A stretch of 64,000 bases of DNA from Clitoria ternatea (Eukaryota > Streptophyta > Magnoliopsida > Fabales > Fabaceae), in contig CM075671.1 in NCBI GenBank assembly GCA_037962975.1, positions 10,959,001-11,023,000 on the forward strand, written 5' to 3'. Both the position numbers and the translations under genes were made by a program. Positions 10,998 to 25,184 of this stretch are shown in pieces (positions within the stretch are counted from its first letter, which is position 1; every line of letters begins with the position of its first letter). The notes under the pieces were generated by a model. That model was not told the DNA's origin, did no database searches, and saw nothing but the letters and a program-made list of their open reading frames with translations.

Positions 10998-13414
10998 CTT
11001 TGTAACACCCCCTTATATACACGAGATAAATTTTTTTTAGAAAGATATGCATATTTATCACTCTTTATCTCGTGTATACAAGGACGTATATACATCTGAT
11101 TTCCTTTGAATATTGAAAGTAAAAAAAAATTGTCTTTCAATATTTGTCCATAATGACAAAATAATTTATAGAAATCATAAGTGATAAATCATTACAATAT
11201 TATATCCGAATAAAAGAGTTTATCAAAGTTTAACCTTTACCTTGTTACAATTATCTACTTGATATTGTAATAAGGCAAAATAAAACTAAACTATACCTCT
11301 ACTACAAATGTGAACAATCATTTCCTAGTCCTTGAACCATCGAGTTTTTGAATCCTACTCTTGTCATATCTCTTCATCTAATCGATTGAGGATGAGACCA
11401 CTTTATCCTCTTGTAATTACATATCCTTCCATCTTGGGCTGCTAGCTATATATCATATAATATATATTTTGGACACAAAAATTCAAACAAGAAGGAGTGA
11501 GAAACAAAATATAATATATTACAGATAAGACATAAGCATAAGGGTTTTCACAAACTAATATAGTAATATCTGTCATAATCTCATATACAATCAATTATGA
11601 ATATAGGGTTTCCACATACATAACACTTATATTTTCATTCATAACCATCCATATAGAATGTCACAATCACATGAATGTTATGTAATGCTTATGCTACTAT
11701 CTCATTCAGTTTATGCATGTGGGCCCTTAAAGTTTTAGTTTGCACTGGGCCAACCAGGAGTTTACACTGTTTCATAAATTCTGGATAATAATAACATAAA
11801 TGCCTTCATGGCATATGAACAGCTCAACTGGCGTGGAAACACTTAGAGACTAGTGAGACTGAGAAAGTTTTTATTGTGAAAGTACCCGACACCAGGGAGC
11901 GACCCCAGGTCACCTGAAGCACCCTTTCACACTCTCTCATCCCAAGGCTCGCAATTAAGCCTCCTCTAATGTATCCTCGGTTTCTATAATCCGTCCCCAG
12001 GCAATATCACATCTCATTTCTCTTTAATGATTCATGATGCATGAACTACTCGTATATTTAGTTGGTTAAGACTTTTAGAAACTCAATTATTAAATACCAT
12101 AAAGGTTCACAAAATCATCACAATAAACTGTACATTTCCATAAGTTCTTCTTTGAACTTCTGTTATACTGAAATAATTTAGTACAGTCTTCAAATTCAGA
12201 TCTTACCAAAATTGAGTTTCCAAGCCTTAAATATCTCAAAGCTTTCTCTTAAAAATCTTCATATATTTACATAATCTTTCTCAATTTGAATCTTAACTAG
12301 ATTGAGTTTTTGAAATCTCCACAAAATATTCTTTAGTTATTTCGTTGGGGAAAACCAAAATAATTTACTTTAAACTTCTAATTTCTAAAGAAAATAATTT
12401 AAAATCATTAACTAAGAATACTTAAAACTATAAAAAAATTTTCTTTAATTCAAGAATTAATTATCTCAACCTCTGATTTTCATAAAATAGCTTCTTTCTA
12501 ATACTAGATTTTATTATAGAGATTAAAAATAAAGTTAATAAAAATTATTTCTAAGAAGAAATAAAAGACTAAAATAATTATAAAATACTTTCTCTTGGAA
12601 TAAAAATTTAAAGAGTAAGGTAAGAAAATTCTTACTGAGTTTTAACTTTCCGTCATGCTTGCTATATGCTCAAACTTCATATCACAAGGTCATCAATCAT
12701 TCATCAACCACAATTAAGTATAGTAATCTCATCAATCACAATCAAATATCATCAATCATAATTGCATATTATCAATCACAGTCTAATATTATAAATCACA
12801 ATATCATTAATCGAAATCAAATATAATTAATTATAATCAAGTCAAATCAACTAAATATCGCTTATAAATATAATTCAAATTTTTAATGGTTATTTAAATT
12901 AGTAGATTTGATTTTAAGTCCTTATAGTCCATTCCTCGCACAGGTCTATATAAGTCCATATATCCAGTCTTCGCATAGGTATAGTTCAGTCTAGACAGGT
13001 CATAATAGTCCAAGTCCTTGCATAGGTTTAGTTCGATCCATATAGGATATAAAAATCCAAGTCCTTGCATAGGTTTAGTTCAGTCCATATAAGTTATAAT
13101 AATTCAGATCTATGTATAGATATTTCAGAATAAGTTACACAATATATTAAATTTATTATAAATTTTAAGTTGAGAAGTTATTACTTTAAAATAATAATAT
13201 TATTAAATTTAAAAGGAGTAGGGGACTTCTCCCTTTATTCTTATGTCTTTCATATTATATTCTTATCTCACTCCCCCTTACCTCTTGTATACCGATTCGT
13301 TATTTGAAAATCCATGCGCGCCTCGTCTCCGAGTTCTAAAACATACCAATTTCATTTTAATATAATTACAAGATGAAAAGTAAGATTACTACTTAAAATA
13401 AAAATGGTAAATGT

Positions 13415-13680
13415 TGAATAGTGAATAGTGAATAGTAACAGTAAATAGTAACAGTAAATAGTAAAACGTGAATAGTAACGGTAAATAGTAAATCGCGAAT
13501 AGTAACGGTAAATAGTAAAACGTAAATAGTAATGGTAAATAGTAAAACGTGAATAGTAAAGGTAAATAGTAACAGTAAAGGTAAATAGTAATAGTAAATA
13601 GTAATTTACTATTTGAATAGTAATTTACTATTGAAATAGTAATTTACTATTGAAATAGTATTTTACTATGCAGAATAGTA
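13415..13680. repeat. AATAGTAA minisatellite in second LARD LTR
   Basis: Counterpart of 7109-7380 with one 7-bp GTGAATA unit fewer and a few substitutions, including a CACGAAT to CGCGAAT change. Confidence 0.8.
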
Positions 13681-13902
13681 ACTTAAAATAATATTATTTC
13701 CAGTATAATAACAGATTTCTAAAAACGATATGAAAATAACTCAAAAAATATAAAAGAGAAGTATTCTTACCTTAGGATTTTGGCAGAACCTTCTCTAAAA
13801 ACTTTTCTTCTCTCTCTCTCTCACTTCCACCACTATCTCACTAGCACTACTATATTAAGAAAACTTAATCTGAAATTGTGAATTCTAAAGAAGAAATCCT
13901 TC

Positions 13903-13912
13903 GGTATTTATA
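13903..13912 (-). promoter_or_regulatory. TATA box of LARD 5' LTR
   Basis: On the minus strand the sequence reads CCTATAAATACC, inside the LTR and pointing into the element. The same box is at 7601-7610 in the other LTR. Its placement fits a U3/R border. Confidence 0.6.
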
Positions 13913-16314
13913 GGAAAAAAATTTACTATGCATTCCATTATTTTAATATAAAAGTACTATGCATTTTTGAATTTTTTATTCCAGGTTACTGTGCATCTTT
14001 TGAAAATTTCATACATACACAGTGATTTGCATAGTAATTGTCTGGCAAAATTATTAAGTCAAATAGTAACCCTTCACTCGGTATATTTTAAATATTCAAA
14101 ATGAGTCCTTTTTGAAATTTAGCGATATTATATCAGTCCTCATTAATTTTATAATAAGTAATATAAAGATGAAATTTTAAAAATCTAAAATTTTCTGTTA
14201 ATAAAAAATTATTGATACGTTTCTAATTTTTTAACGATTAGAAAAAATCAAGATTTTTCTCAAACCGATAATTTTTAGATAAGTCTACTTGAAATGGATT
14301 TTAGAAAATTTTCTTATAATTTAACTTTACATTCTTGTAAATATTTTTAATTTTAAGCAACTTTATATGAATTTAAAATTATTTAAAATATATTATTTTA
14401 TTAAAATAATTCAAAATTTTCAAAAAATTCGAAAAAATCATAAATATTATGTAGATCAAAAAGTTCAAAAGAACCATAGTCTAATTCCTTCAAAATTTTA
14501 TTTTAAAATTCTAATAAGAGTTAAAACTTAAATATGTAAAAAAAACAAAAATATAACCACATAAAATAAAAAGGGTGAATAATAAGGATATTAAAAATTC
14601 TTAATATAATTTTCTTAATTAGTGAATATTAATTAAGTCACTTTAAAATTCTCATTCAGAAATATTTTCATTTTTTTATTATTATCATTTTAAAAAAACA
14701 AATAATAAAAATATAAATACCAAAATTTTAAAAAAATAATAATAAACTAACTTATAGTAAGTATTTTTTTAAGAAATATATATTAATATCTATTTCCTAT
14801 TTGTGATGAAAATAGGATGTTACATAGATCATATTTTATAAGCCTGAGCTGACCTACTCAAATAGTTTAGGAACCAAATATCAACAAATCAATTAATTAG
14901 CTATCAAAATTATACAACAAAAACTTAAATGACAAAAATTGAATATCTTACAATGTTGGAGGACCAAAAGTATAATTAAGCCTTAATTTTTCAAAAAAAA
15001 ATTGGATAATGCACACAAGTGTCTTAGGGATGTCGATTGATGAACTAAAAAGAAATAAATTTAAAAACATCATTAATTTTCACATATACTAATTTGTAAG
15101 CAACTCATTATAATAAGAAATGTCTATTTTTTTATTCCCTAACCAACGCTCTAGAAAACATTGGATAATAGAATCCTTAAAAATAAATAACATTTTTTTG
15201 CCCAAACAATGAAAGAAACTCTGTTCAATTCAAATACATATAAAAACTAAAACCTCACAAAAAGAGAAATGCACAAAACAATAGAAACTCTCTTCCATTA
15301 AAAAAATGTAAGGACCAAAAATAAAACAAAAAAGTTCCACTTGTAATGTAATGCAATTGTTTCTCTAATATAACATATATCTTTAAAGCAGCTGCTTTTG
15401 AATGTTTTCCACCTCATTTTTGTGAATGTTATTTGGAATACAATCTGTTTACATCAAGATACGTGAAACAACAAGGCTAACAATAGAGATCAAAACATGT
15501 GTTCCTATGTAGTATTTTATGACATTATATTTGACTGCTTCCAACGTGCCCTTGAAGAATGAATCTTCTTAATACAAATTATAGTAAAAGACATATCTTG
15601 AAAAGTAAATTTTTAATTTTTGGCATAAGATGCAAATGACTAATCTACATCTAAATGTCACGGTATTTGCTTACTCTATCAATTTTGTTATTAGTTTCAG
15701 CACTCTGATTAGATAGTCCCTCCTTTATTCTCCTGCATTTTAAGTGATTTATCATCCATAATTGAAGAGGAATTTTATTTCAATCTAATAGAAGTTCTGT
15801 AATTTTTGACAATTAACAAATTTGTTCTTAACTCTTACCCTCTTTCGAGGTTCAAATCTAATCGTTGCCCAACAGTGACTTTATCTATCTTATACCTGCG
15901 ACACTCATGTGATTGTACCATAGAAAATCATAACAAAACAAATTAGTACAGTTGTGTTGTAGTTGATATATTGACACAACATACCTCAATTCACTACACA
16001 ACTTCTTTATATGGCTCATAATGTCATTCACTTCTCACCCTTCCTTGCCATATCTGATAACATGGTTACCAAAAGAAAGAATTCAATTGTTAACAAATCT
16101 AATGAAACACAAAATAATGGCCAATATTAAAACACATCAATTTGTTTAAGTTAGATGACTCACTATTTTAGTCACTATTTGGAATAAATTGGTCCAACAA
16201 TGCATTGAAGGACATGTTTCCACTAGGGAATGCCAACAAAAAATTCAAATATTAAACAATGAAAATCATCAAATTTGACCGTAACATCATGTATTATACT
16301 TCTTTTCACATTAC

Positions 16315-17010
16315 CTATGACCATTGAACATATGGAGGAAGTTGAGGTGGTTGGCCATAAAAGGGAATTTGTCTGTAATAAGGTAACATATGATGGCCGT
16401 AACTAACTTGGGGGTATATATAAGGAACATTTGGAGCATGAGGAACCACCGTAGGTTCCATATATAGATGAGTGTTTGATAGTTTGTTGTATACATCATT
16501 ATTGTTCTGCAATGTAAAATGAAAAATCACTCAAATATTAATTGTAGTTGTAGCATCATTAAGTAACCAAATCACAACAAACAACTACAAAACAATAACA
16601 ACAAATAAAAGGTTGGTTTCATGAAAGAATTAGTAACCTCACTATGTGCACACCCATTGTGATCACAAGAGCCGATGCGTCATTTCTCAACCTCTTACAT
16701 TTCCTTTTGCTATCATTCTTTTACGAGGTTGCAACTCTTCTAATTTTTCCCTTTTGATAAGCTTCTTTGAACGAACCACCCTTTACACATATATTGTGGA
16801 TCTCTTTTAGACTAGACTCATAAAAGTTTATATCTCTGGTAGACTATTTAACAACAAACACTAAAATCAATGAATAAAACATAAAAATATCAATAATGTC
16901 TAAAGAACCTATATAAAATTATTCATACAGTCAAATCTTCATTTATTTGTAACTCTCCGTCAATAGTGTCCTCATCATTGTCTTCATTCAAAGTTGTTTC
17001 TTCATTCACC
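16315..17010 (-). pseudogene. Decayed multi-exon gene fragment, unidentified
   Basis: Three minus-strand pieces look like former exons. The last (16506-16315) follows a good acceptor (ATTGCAG) and encodes a Pro/Tyr-rich tail with PHAPNVPYIYP, YYRQIPFYGQPPQ and a stop. A middle piece (about 16860-16645) reads NFYESSLKEIHNICVKGGSF and continues past an in-frame stop. A third (about 17010-16935) encodes the acidic NEETTLNEDNDEDTIDGE. The Pro/Tyr tail and acidic segment could come from a transposase-derived factor such as a FAR1-related protein, but I cannot confirm this. The internal stop and missing upstream exons make it a pseudogene. Confidence 0.3.
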
Positions 17011-17406
17011 TAAAAAAACCAAAAACACATAATTATATAAATTAATACATAATTTAGAAAAACACTTCTATTAAAAGACATACAACTATTACCAAGTTAA
17101 GGCCAAATATATTTGAGTTGTCCCTTTTAACACCTCTATGAGTTAGTTATATCTTTTGTTTTTAGTGAAACATGTTGTTCTCTTCAAAGAAAAATATTGA
17201 CTATTGTGTTATTCTACTTTTTTAATCTTACATTCCATTTTTTATGATTCCATTTTTATTATATCTAATAATAATAAATATATAGTATATTATGTAAGAT
17301 ATTATTTATATTAACTTTAGTATGCTTCAAAAGTTAATTGTAACTTTTTTATTTTTTAATATGATTGTTTATTTATATATTTAGTATAATTTATATAATA
17401 TATTAT

Positions 17407-17428
17407 AATATATATATATATATATATA
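17407..17428. repeat. TA dinucleotide microsatellite
   Basis: Uninterrupted (TA)n run inside an AT-rich region. A second (AT)n run is at about 23962-23988. Confidence 0.8.
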
Positions 17429-20400
17429 ATAAGATATAAAATCAAATTTTATAACACACATTTAGTTGTAATGATAATAATTATTATTTACTAAGACATC
17501 AAAAATAAATTAAACAAGATGTAGTCAAATATGCCAAATAACTATATCAATTAAAATCTTGACAACTATTACCTTAACTACTAATTATTATGAGCTACCA
17601 ATTTGTTATAGGGGTCCTAGTGGCTTGCCACTGATAGTCGAAAACCCAAGAAAAAAGTCATCTTTCTATAGTTCTCTAAATCGTGACCAATATCAACAAC
17701 AACACAGAAAGGGAAACGACCACATCAAAGATCAGGTATATCAATTACACGTTGGTTTGAAAAAAAACCCTTAGCATTTTTCCTGGATACGATTAAAAAT
17801 ATCTAAAAATGGATATTTGTAAATAGTGGGATGATGGTTGGAACTAATATTAGGCTTGAAACTACAAACACCAACCAATAACAAATATCTGAATTGGGTG
17901 ACTTGGAATAAAAAATCAATGGAACAGAGGCATTCCTTATAATGTTTTCACCTTCTAGTCTTGCAATACCACCAAATAGAACACCAACCACCATGAAAGT
18001 GAAAACAAAAAGACCATATTCCAAAAAGATTGTTTACATCAACTAACACATCAAAGTATTACATGAATTATCAGTGTCTTCACTCATCCAAGTGAGTGTG
18101 AAATATTCGACTAACTATACACGAGGTACATAATCCATAATCGTGAACATTATTCTCTTAGCACTAGTATTTTGCTACTTAATTTTTTACATATGTTGTG
18201 TGGTAATGGCTAACACTAGTAAATGTGTGTATATATAAGAACATTCCTATGTTGTTCAAACCACCAACGTCTATATTGCTTGATGAGATTAAAGTTGTAA
18301 TCGTTGCATATATGTTTGGGAGAAACAAAAGTGGACCGTCGCAAGGGTAACAACTAACTTGAATTTTTTCAACCATAGACTCTTACGTCGACTAACTTAA
18401 TAATTCATCATTTATGTTACTCCTAACAGAGACGGGATTTTGATTCAAACTAGTAAAGACAAAGAAGATAAGAAAACTTTAAAGACACTCATGTCTAAAA
18501 AGTGTGTTGATCAAGATGTTGGTATTTCAAATAATTCAAATTATTGAATGATATTATAGACATTAGGTACCAAACAATTAATAATTTTATTTATTGCGGG
18601 GAACTATATGCAGATGATCAATTTCATTGCTCGTTGGCTAATGTATCAAGAGAAAACACTTTATGGAAAACATCACTTATTGGTTCTTGACAACAATGAT
18701 CCCGATGATTAGTTATTCTACTTGAGTAGACATTGATGTGTGATATTTTTATATACATAGTTGAATTTTATGTTGGTTGTACTACAATAATATGTAATGG
18801 GTAGAAACACAACTTCACAAGTTGTGACTAAATACTATGAAGACCAATTCATAGGGAAAGTGGAAATTTTATCAAAGGTATTTTAATAATTATATATAGG
18901 TAGATCTTTTTTCATAATTCAAATTTGAAACAACTTATGTGGTTTATATACAAAATTCAATTGTTGCAACATTGTATTCTCTTCTTTGAAATAGATTTTT
19001 GTCCCCGTCAATGATGAGAACAAGTTTTGTTGGCGATTAATTTAAATAAGAAGACTTTAATCCTGTTGGACTCCTTGTCCTATAACGAAAGGCGTAGGCA
19101 CAGGAGACTAAGCATCACAAATTTAGTAAGATTATAATTATGAGATGTGTTACTTAGTTCTTATATCAAATCTATGTTATTAAAACATTAACTATTGGAG
19201 CAAAATTTTGGTTAACAAGCTTTATTTAGTGAGGAGATGTTGAAAGACAGATCATACTATTAAGACAAGGACACTAAGAAACTTTTGATTGTGGATTTTG
19301 AGCTAAGAGAACCGTCAGATATTGGTAAACAAATTCATGGATCGTAAGTTGCCAACAACCAAAATATATATGAAATACATTTATGATATGTTGTTGGTGA
19401 TATGATGTAACTATGTAGGTGAACTCATGTTGTTAACACAAACTATTTTCTTTATAATGATTAGTAATGACTGTGGGGTTTGGGTCTGCCAATGGAAAAT
19501 AAAGTGCATGTTATCTAGCAGCTACAAGATTCATGTAAAATAACTTTATGAAAACTTATCAAGCCTTATAATGAAATGAAGGGTGAGGTAATTCGTATTC
19601 ATTTAAAAATTGGTAGAAGTTAGAGACTCTCAACAAGAAACTAGTTAACAGGACACCAATTTGAAAATTTAAAGAAAAATGCTGGTTTACGTGTGGAGTG
19701 TTTTAGGTCAAAATTTTGTTAATTACTTTATGTTTAGGTGTTATTAGGTTTTTTTGCCATTATACGCTATCCAATTTTGTTACTTTTATGGCATTAATAA
19801 TATTTTTACGGGACTTACACTTATTTTCTCAACAACTCTTTTGATTTATAAATTAATTTATTCTTTATTTTTTATTTTTAATACCATTTACTCATTTTTT
19901 GCTCAAGTTTTCAAATCAAATCTTCATCATTGCAAATTTAATTAAATCATGATCAGACCAAATTTACTCATTAACTCATTGCAATTTTACTCATTAACTA
20001 ATTTACTAATTTTAATCTTTAATTGATTTACTCATATTTTGCAAGTATGATTGCAAATTAAATGATGATCATTATAAATTTACTCATTAACAGATTTATT
20101 CCTTAACTAATTTATTAGTTTTTAACTCATTTCTTTTACAGCTTTTGTGACACTTTCCTAATTTGTATTAAACGCAACACATGTCTATGTTATGCAATTA
20201 ACCCATCTTCCTCTTATGATATATGATGGAATAGTATTCATATGAGAACTATACCTAAAATGTTCCTAGTCAAGTATTTACATGAGGACATATAAATACA
20301 TTAAGACTAGTGTGTGAATGTACCAATGATTTGATCTTACAGATCATGGATATAGAAGATATCAAGTCTTCACACAAGTACACATTAAGAGTAATGTTGT

Positions 20401-22938
20401 ACTGAACAAACCTACCATGAGAATGTTGCATGGATCGTTACATGAGTGTCATAAACAGTTCTCAATGTGATAATGGTATTTGTAGTCCTTCGACTTGAAC
20501 TGACTACGATTCCTACATGAAGAGTTTGTTTTTTTAACATAATCAAACACCATCTATAATAAGATGACCATAAAGGTTGTCATTAGGCAATGAACAAATT
20601 ATGCATACGGATGTAAGTGACATGTAGATGAGATTTTTCTCTCTTATATGACAGGAGTAATATTTATGTTTGCTTGATGGAGTGAGACTAAAGAAATGCA
20701 TGGCTATGCCAGGAAGAAAAAATATTGGATATTTATTAAGTAAAGTCTATTCTGATATCAAGTAAAATGAGTTGGAACATACAAGGACGACGACGACCAT
20801 GCCTCAGGCCCAATTAGATATCGTGACAAAAGGAATAAATATATAAAAATAATTATCACTTATAGGTTATGTCAATAATAAATAATATTCAAACATAATG
20901 ATACATTGCTAGATGTTGCTCTTATTTTATATTAATAATAAAATAGTTTATTATTCTTATGACCAAATATTTTACCTATAGGGTCATACGCATAGAGTAA
21001 GCACACCAGATGATAGTTTTTATTTTAGTTTGACTAAAATAAAACTATTAGGCCTAACTCATTCAAAATTTGTCAAGAGCCCAATGTTTATTAAGAGTTC
21101 ATCAAGTTAAGACTTGAGCTTATATATAGAGCATGAGATGCTCATAGGTAGCTACTCAAGTGAAAATGATTACTCACTGAAATTTCGAACTAGCATCTAG
21201 AGATTCAGATTCTGGTGAGAGTGCTCGTGTGGACTCCTAAAGGACAAAACTAAGATTGCTTCGATTGAGGAATTAGTCTCACGTCTATAAGAGGTAAACA
21301 CTAATTAACGTAATTTTAATTTTGTTGTCTTGTTGTGCTTTAAAATACTTGTTTTTGTAATTTTCTTTGGGAATCCTATGTGTTTCCACTATCTTACCCT
21401 ATAGGATTTCTAACAGATAGTGGGCCTAAAAAAATCAAACCTATTGGTACCCATTACTGATCAAGGAAAAAAAAGGAACAAGTCCTTGGAAGACCCAAGT
21501 AGGAAAGGATAAGGTGACACTTCACAACCCTAACTTCTCCCCACTATCTCAATCACCAATTCCATTTCTCTAATGGTGCACCTTTACCCTTCCTTGTGTA
21601 GGGTTACGATGATGACTATTCCTCTCCCCTCCCAAGCAATGCATGCTCCTCAATTTCCCCAACATTGTCATCACTTGAGAGTCTCTCCCTATCCTCCTTA
21701 CAACTCACTTAAGTTCTTCTCAATGACAATAACTTTGATGATCGTATTGTCTCTCTCAACTCTAGCAATGATTTGGAAGAAATGTTTTAAACTAGTAGAT
21801 CCTTCATTGAAGAGGGCGTAACATTTTCATTGTAAATTGGAAACTAGGAATAGATTTGGATGTTGGGATTTTACATATCTCCTTAGTTTGGGTTCTTTTA
21901 TTTTTTTGATGATTTACGTTGTTGGGGTTTCACTTACACTATCACTACCTTACACAATTAGGAAGGTCATAGCACTCATTCATGATAACAAATAGAGAAA
22001 AAGAAGCATTGAAATGGTTTGGGTTTTGGCCAAGCATATAAGTTATTGGCTACTCCAAAAAGATTCAAAATTTCCTCACTGATTCTTTTGTAAACAAACT
22101 ACAAGCTTTAATTTTTTATACATCTTTGCCTTTTCCTTTATGACATGAATATTTAGTTTTATTTTATGTTTGTAAACCGTTTTAGGTTTATTCTTAATTG
22201 AACTATGCTACCCGGTATAATCCATCTGATCTATTTGACAACCGAACTATTTGACACATGTTAAATTCTAAGCATTGTTGGTTGAAACTTGGCCATTATT
22301 CTTCCTTTGTCAATTTGGTCAAAATGAGCATTTTTAGATCCTGAAACTGATCCAAACCAATGGATACCTAATTGTAACTATATCAAACTCAATCTTAACA
22401 ATATCTGATTTTAGTTGTTGTTTAAGAAGATAAATAAATTTTTATTTTTAACAAAATTATTTATTATTTTTCTATTATCTCATATGTTATTCTCTATCAA
22501 ATCTAACTTGTAACACTAAATAATAAAAATACGGGGAAATTTTTTTCAAAAATATTTACATTCATCCTAGGATGTCCCCATATGACTCAACGGATCCCCA
22601 ATAACATATCCTAGGCTTGGGAGTTCTTTTTTAACACGTTGGTTCCTTGCGCACCACTTAGTAATATGAGTCAAATCGAAGTTACACAACTCCAATCGAG
22701 ATGACCTAGTTGGTACACCTCCATAACTCAAATACCTACAATTGTTATGAAGAAATTGAGGGCCAATTATTCCCCGAAGACTACCTAATTTGTAAATTTG
22801 TAAAACCAACCTTGCTGAAATTCTCAACCTGAACACCCTTTAGTATTTTGGGCACAACTCAGGCTACCGACCTTTGATTGACGTGAATTTGGTGTCAAAA
22901 CGACCGCGATAGAATTCTCTAAAGACAAAGCTTAATCG

Positions 22939-23155
22939 GTCTCGCTTGAGTGAAAATTAGCTCGCTTAAGTGAGATTTTTGCTCAAGATCTTGCTTGAGC
23001 GAGAATTCAACAGTAACGGCCTCTAATGACTCGCTTGAGCGAAAATTTGGCAGAAACCACCAATTTGACACTCGCTTAAGCGAGATTTTGATAGAATGCA
23101 CCCCCAAACTCGTACATAGGCTCGCTTAAGTGAGAATTAGTTCGCTTGAGCGAAA
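22939..23155. repeat. CTCGCTTAAGCGAG palindrome array
   Basis: Eight or more copies of TCGCTTGAGCGA and TCGCTTAAGCGA variants, some with CGCTTAAGTGAG decay, spaced 15-50 bp. The centre is a palindrome, so it reads the same on both strands. The same motif family occurs at 58386-58555 in the other Tekay-like LTR. Confidence 0.85.
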
Positions 23156-25184
23156 ATAATAGTTCATAACCCATAATTAAACTTTCAACCTACTTGTTTT
23201 GCTAGTTTCAACTCCGATTGCTATGAAACTTTATGAGCACTATGTTTTCCCAATTCCAGAGCTGTTAGTGCAGCCCATTCACCAAAATTCTAACATATGA
23301 CTAAGATATACGTAAAATTATGTTTTGACCATTCTAAGGCTAAAATGTGCAACTCAAGGACCATTTCTCATTAGATTTGGCCCATTCCAAATCACACAAG
23401 TCCTAAATCCTATTTAAAACCTATTAAAACCATCTGGAGGTATCCAAACCGCATAACACAATATGATCTGTCCAATTCCCAATTATGCATAAAACTCACT
23501 TAAAACATGGACCTTCAAATTCATAACATCAATCTACTTCCGATTACTTAATCCCTTTTGATGTAATGCATGAATAATTCCTACCAATATCAATCATGCA
23601 GATGCCTCAAGGCTCCAAATCAAATTTCCTGGACATGATGCATCACATGCAACAGTATTCATCCATGGTCAGTCACATCAATATATCAAAATAGCACTAT
23701 ATAATCATCATATACATGTGATCTAATTATCCAAAATGCAATCTAGACTTCTAATGAAGTCGTCAGCTACCTAGATTCACTATGCAAGATATATACAACA
23801 TCAAAATATCTATGTACAATGAGTCGGCCAAGGCTATACTACCAAAAACACTATACAACATATACAAGTATATACAAGTGCCTCCAGCACATGGTGATAT
23901 CTCACCAATCACCATCGCGGTCCAGTCTCACTGAAAAGATAACCACATAATAGGGGTGAGCATATATATATATATATATATATATATTAAACGACAAGTA
24001 TTGAACCGGATTTTAACCACGATACACCAAAGTACCTATCCAGTTCCATCATCATAATAATACAAATAAATTATCATTCAACTTTGTATGTTCATCAATA
24101 TAGCATTACCTCAAATGCACACAATCTCATAAATACATATCAATGCAATGCATACGGATCCGACTAGTGTAATTGGAATTCTACCCACATAACTATACCT
24201 CGGTTTAGTCCTTTATGCCCTTCTCGCGTGATATCGGTCACCTCATGATGTCTCGAGACTTAACTCTTGCTCCAACAGTAATTACGAACCCTTAAGACCT
24301 AGCCTAGAATATGTGGCACTAGAATTTCCAATTCTGGGTTCCTGACCTTCCACAGGTCACCCAACTCAACATGAAATGCGACACCACACAGTTCAATTCA
24401 CATTTCATCAACATACTATAAGCTACTCAAGCTTAAGTCATCATTTTTAATTACAATCCAATGTAATCATTTCATCATATACAACCATTGCAACCTCATG
24501 CAATCAATCCACAAAAGCATATATGAATGCCATAAAATTCATCCATTTCAATTCATCAACAATAACTCACGGGGTGTATAATCAAACAATGCATCATCAT
24601 CATCATATACTCACAAAAATATAGTCAATCAAACACACATAATCATACACACACTCATATATATATATATACACCTCTATCCGTTCATAATCTATGCATT
24701 TAAGATATAATGTTCTCCCTACTTGGAATAGATAATCCCAAAGACTCGGAAAACCTTCAAACACTCCCTGATCGCTACCTCATAGCCTTAAAAATTCCTA
24801 TAAATCATTAAATATTTATTTTAATAACTCTTAAGCTATAAAATTCACAATTTGATGCCATAATATGCAAACCCGTACATATTCGATAATTCATAACTTA
24901 TCGAAACACGTTGACGAGCTCCAATACTTGCTTCCAACGACACCTAACCTCCCTCTGAATTCCTTCAGAAACACAAGAAAACCACCAACCACAAGTGTGT
25001 AGCTAGCCAATGTCCTAATTTATCTCAAATGCTACCGGTGATGGCGAAATGCTACCGGTGATGGCGCCCTTCAAGCTATCCAACCAAGGGACAACTTCAC
25101 AACAGCTTCAAAGTGCCTTTAAAGTTAAGAAGATGGTTGAAGGTGAAACCCATTACCCAAAACCAAAAATGGATGCATGGTTCT

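Larger units (their letters stand above)
4693..14824 (-). mobile_element. LARD-type Tekay-like retrotransposon derivative
   Basis: Two direct 3.8-kb LTRs (4693-8521 and 11001-14824), each starting TGTAACACCC and ending GGATGTTACA, enclose a 2.5-kb interior. A perfect TSD TAGAT flanks the whole (4688-4692 and 14825-14829). On the minus strand a tRNA-Met primer site (10986-10997) abuts the 11001 LTR and a polypurine tract (8522-8541) abuts the 8521 end, so the element points leftwards. The motif GAGGACGAAATTTC before the tract is typical of Tekay/Del chromoviruses. No gag, protease, RT or integrase frame remains. That fits a large retrotransposon derivative (LARD), which needs proteins supplied in trans. 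I count about 18 LTR substitutions by eye (about 0.5%), so insertion is recent. Confidence 0.9.
11001..14824 (-). repeat. LARD 5' LTR (right copy)
   Basis: Second LTR, directly adjacent to the tRNA-Met primer site and therefore the 5' LTR of this minus-strand element. It differs from the left copy by scattered substitutions, one 7-bp unit in the minisatellite and a CT-repeat length change. Confidence 0.9.
14830..22503. other. AT-rich intergenic region with decayed fragments
   Basis: About 7.7 kb without an intact gene. It contains one minus-strand exon-like remnant (16315-17010, listed separately), a TA microsatellite near 17407-17428 and several short frames with no motif (17559-17774 plus, 17803-18024 minus, 18179-18376 minus, 21573-21821 plus). 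A stretch ending in TTTCTAACA near 21415 looks like the 3' edge of an LTR, but I could not find a matching start and TSD. Confidence 0.5.

Noticed and set aside
17559..17774. 71-codon plus-strand frame
   Set aside because: It overlaps AT-rich non-coding sequence, and no motif or consistent splice context beyond one possible donor was seen.
17803..18024. 73-codon minus-strand frame with two hydrophobic segments
   Set aside because: Hydrophobic frames arise easily in AT-rich DNA. No promoter, leader or poly(A) order like that of the 9088 frame was found.
20150..21415. Possible LTR ending TTTCTAACA
   Set aside because: The 3' edge looks LTR-like, but no start with a matching TSD (GATAG) could be found, so boundaries are unsupported.
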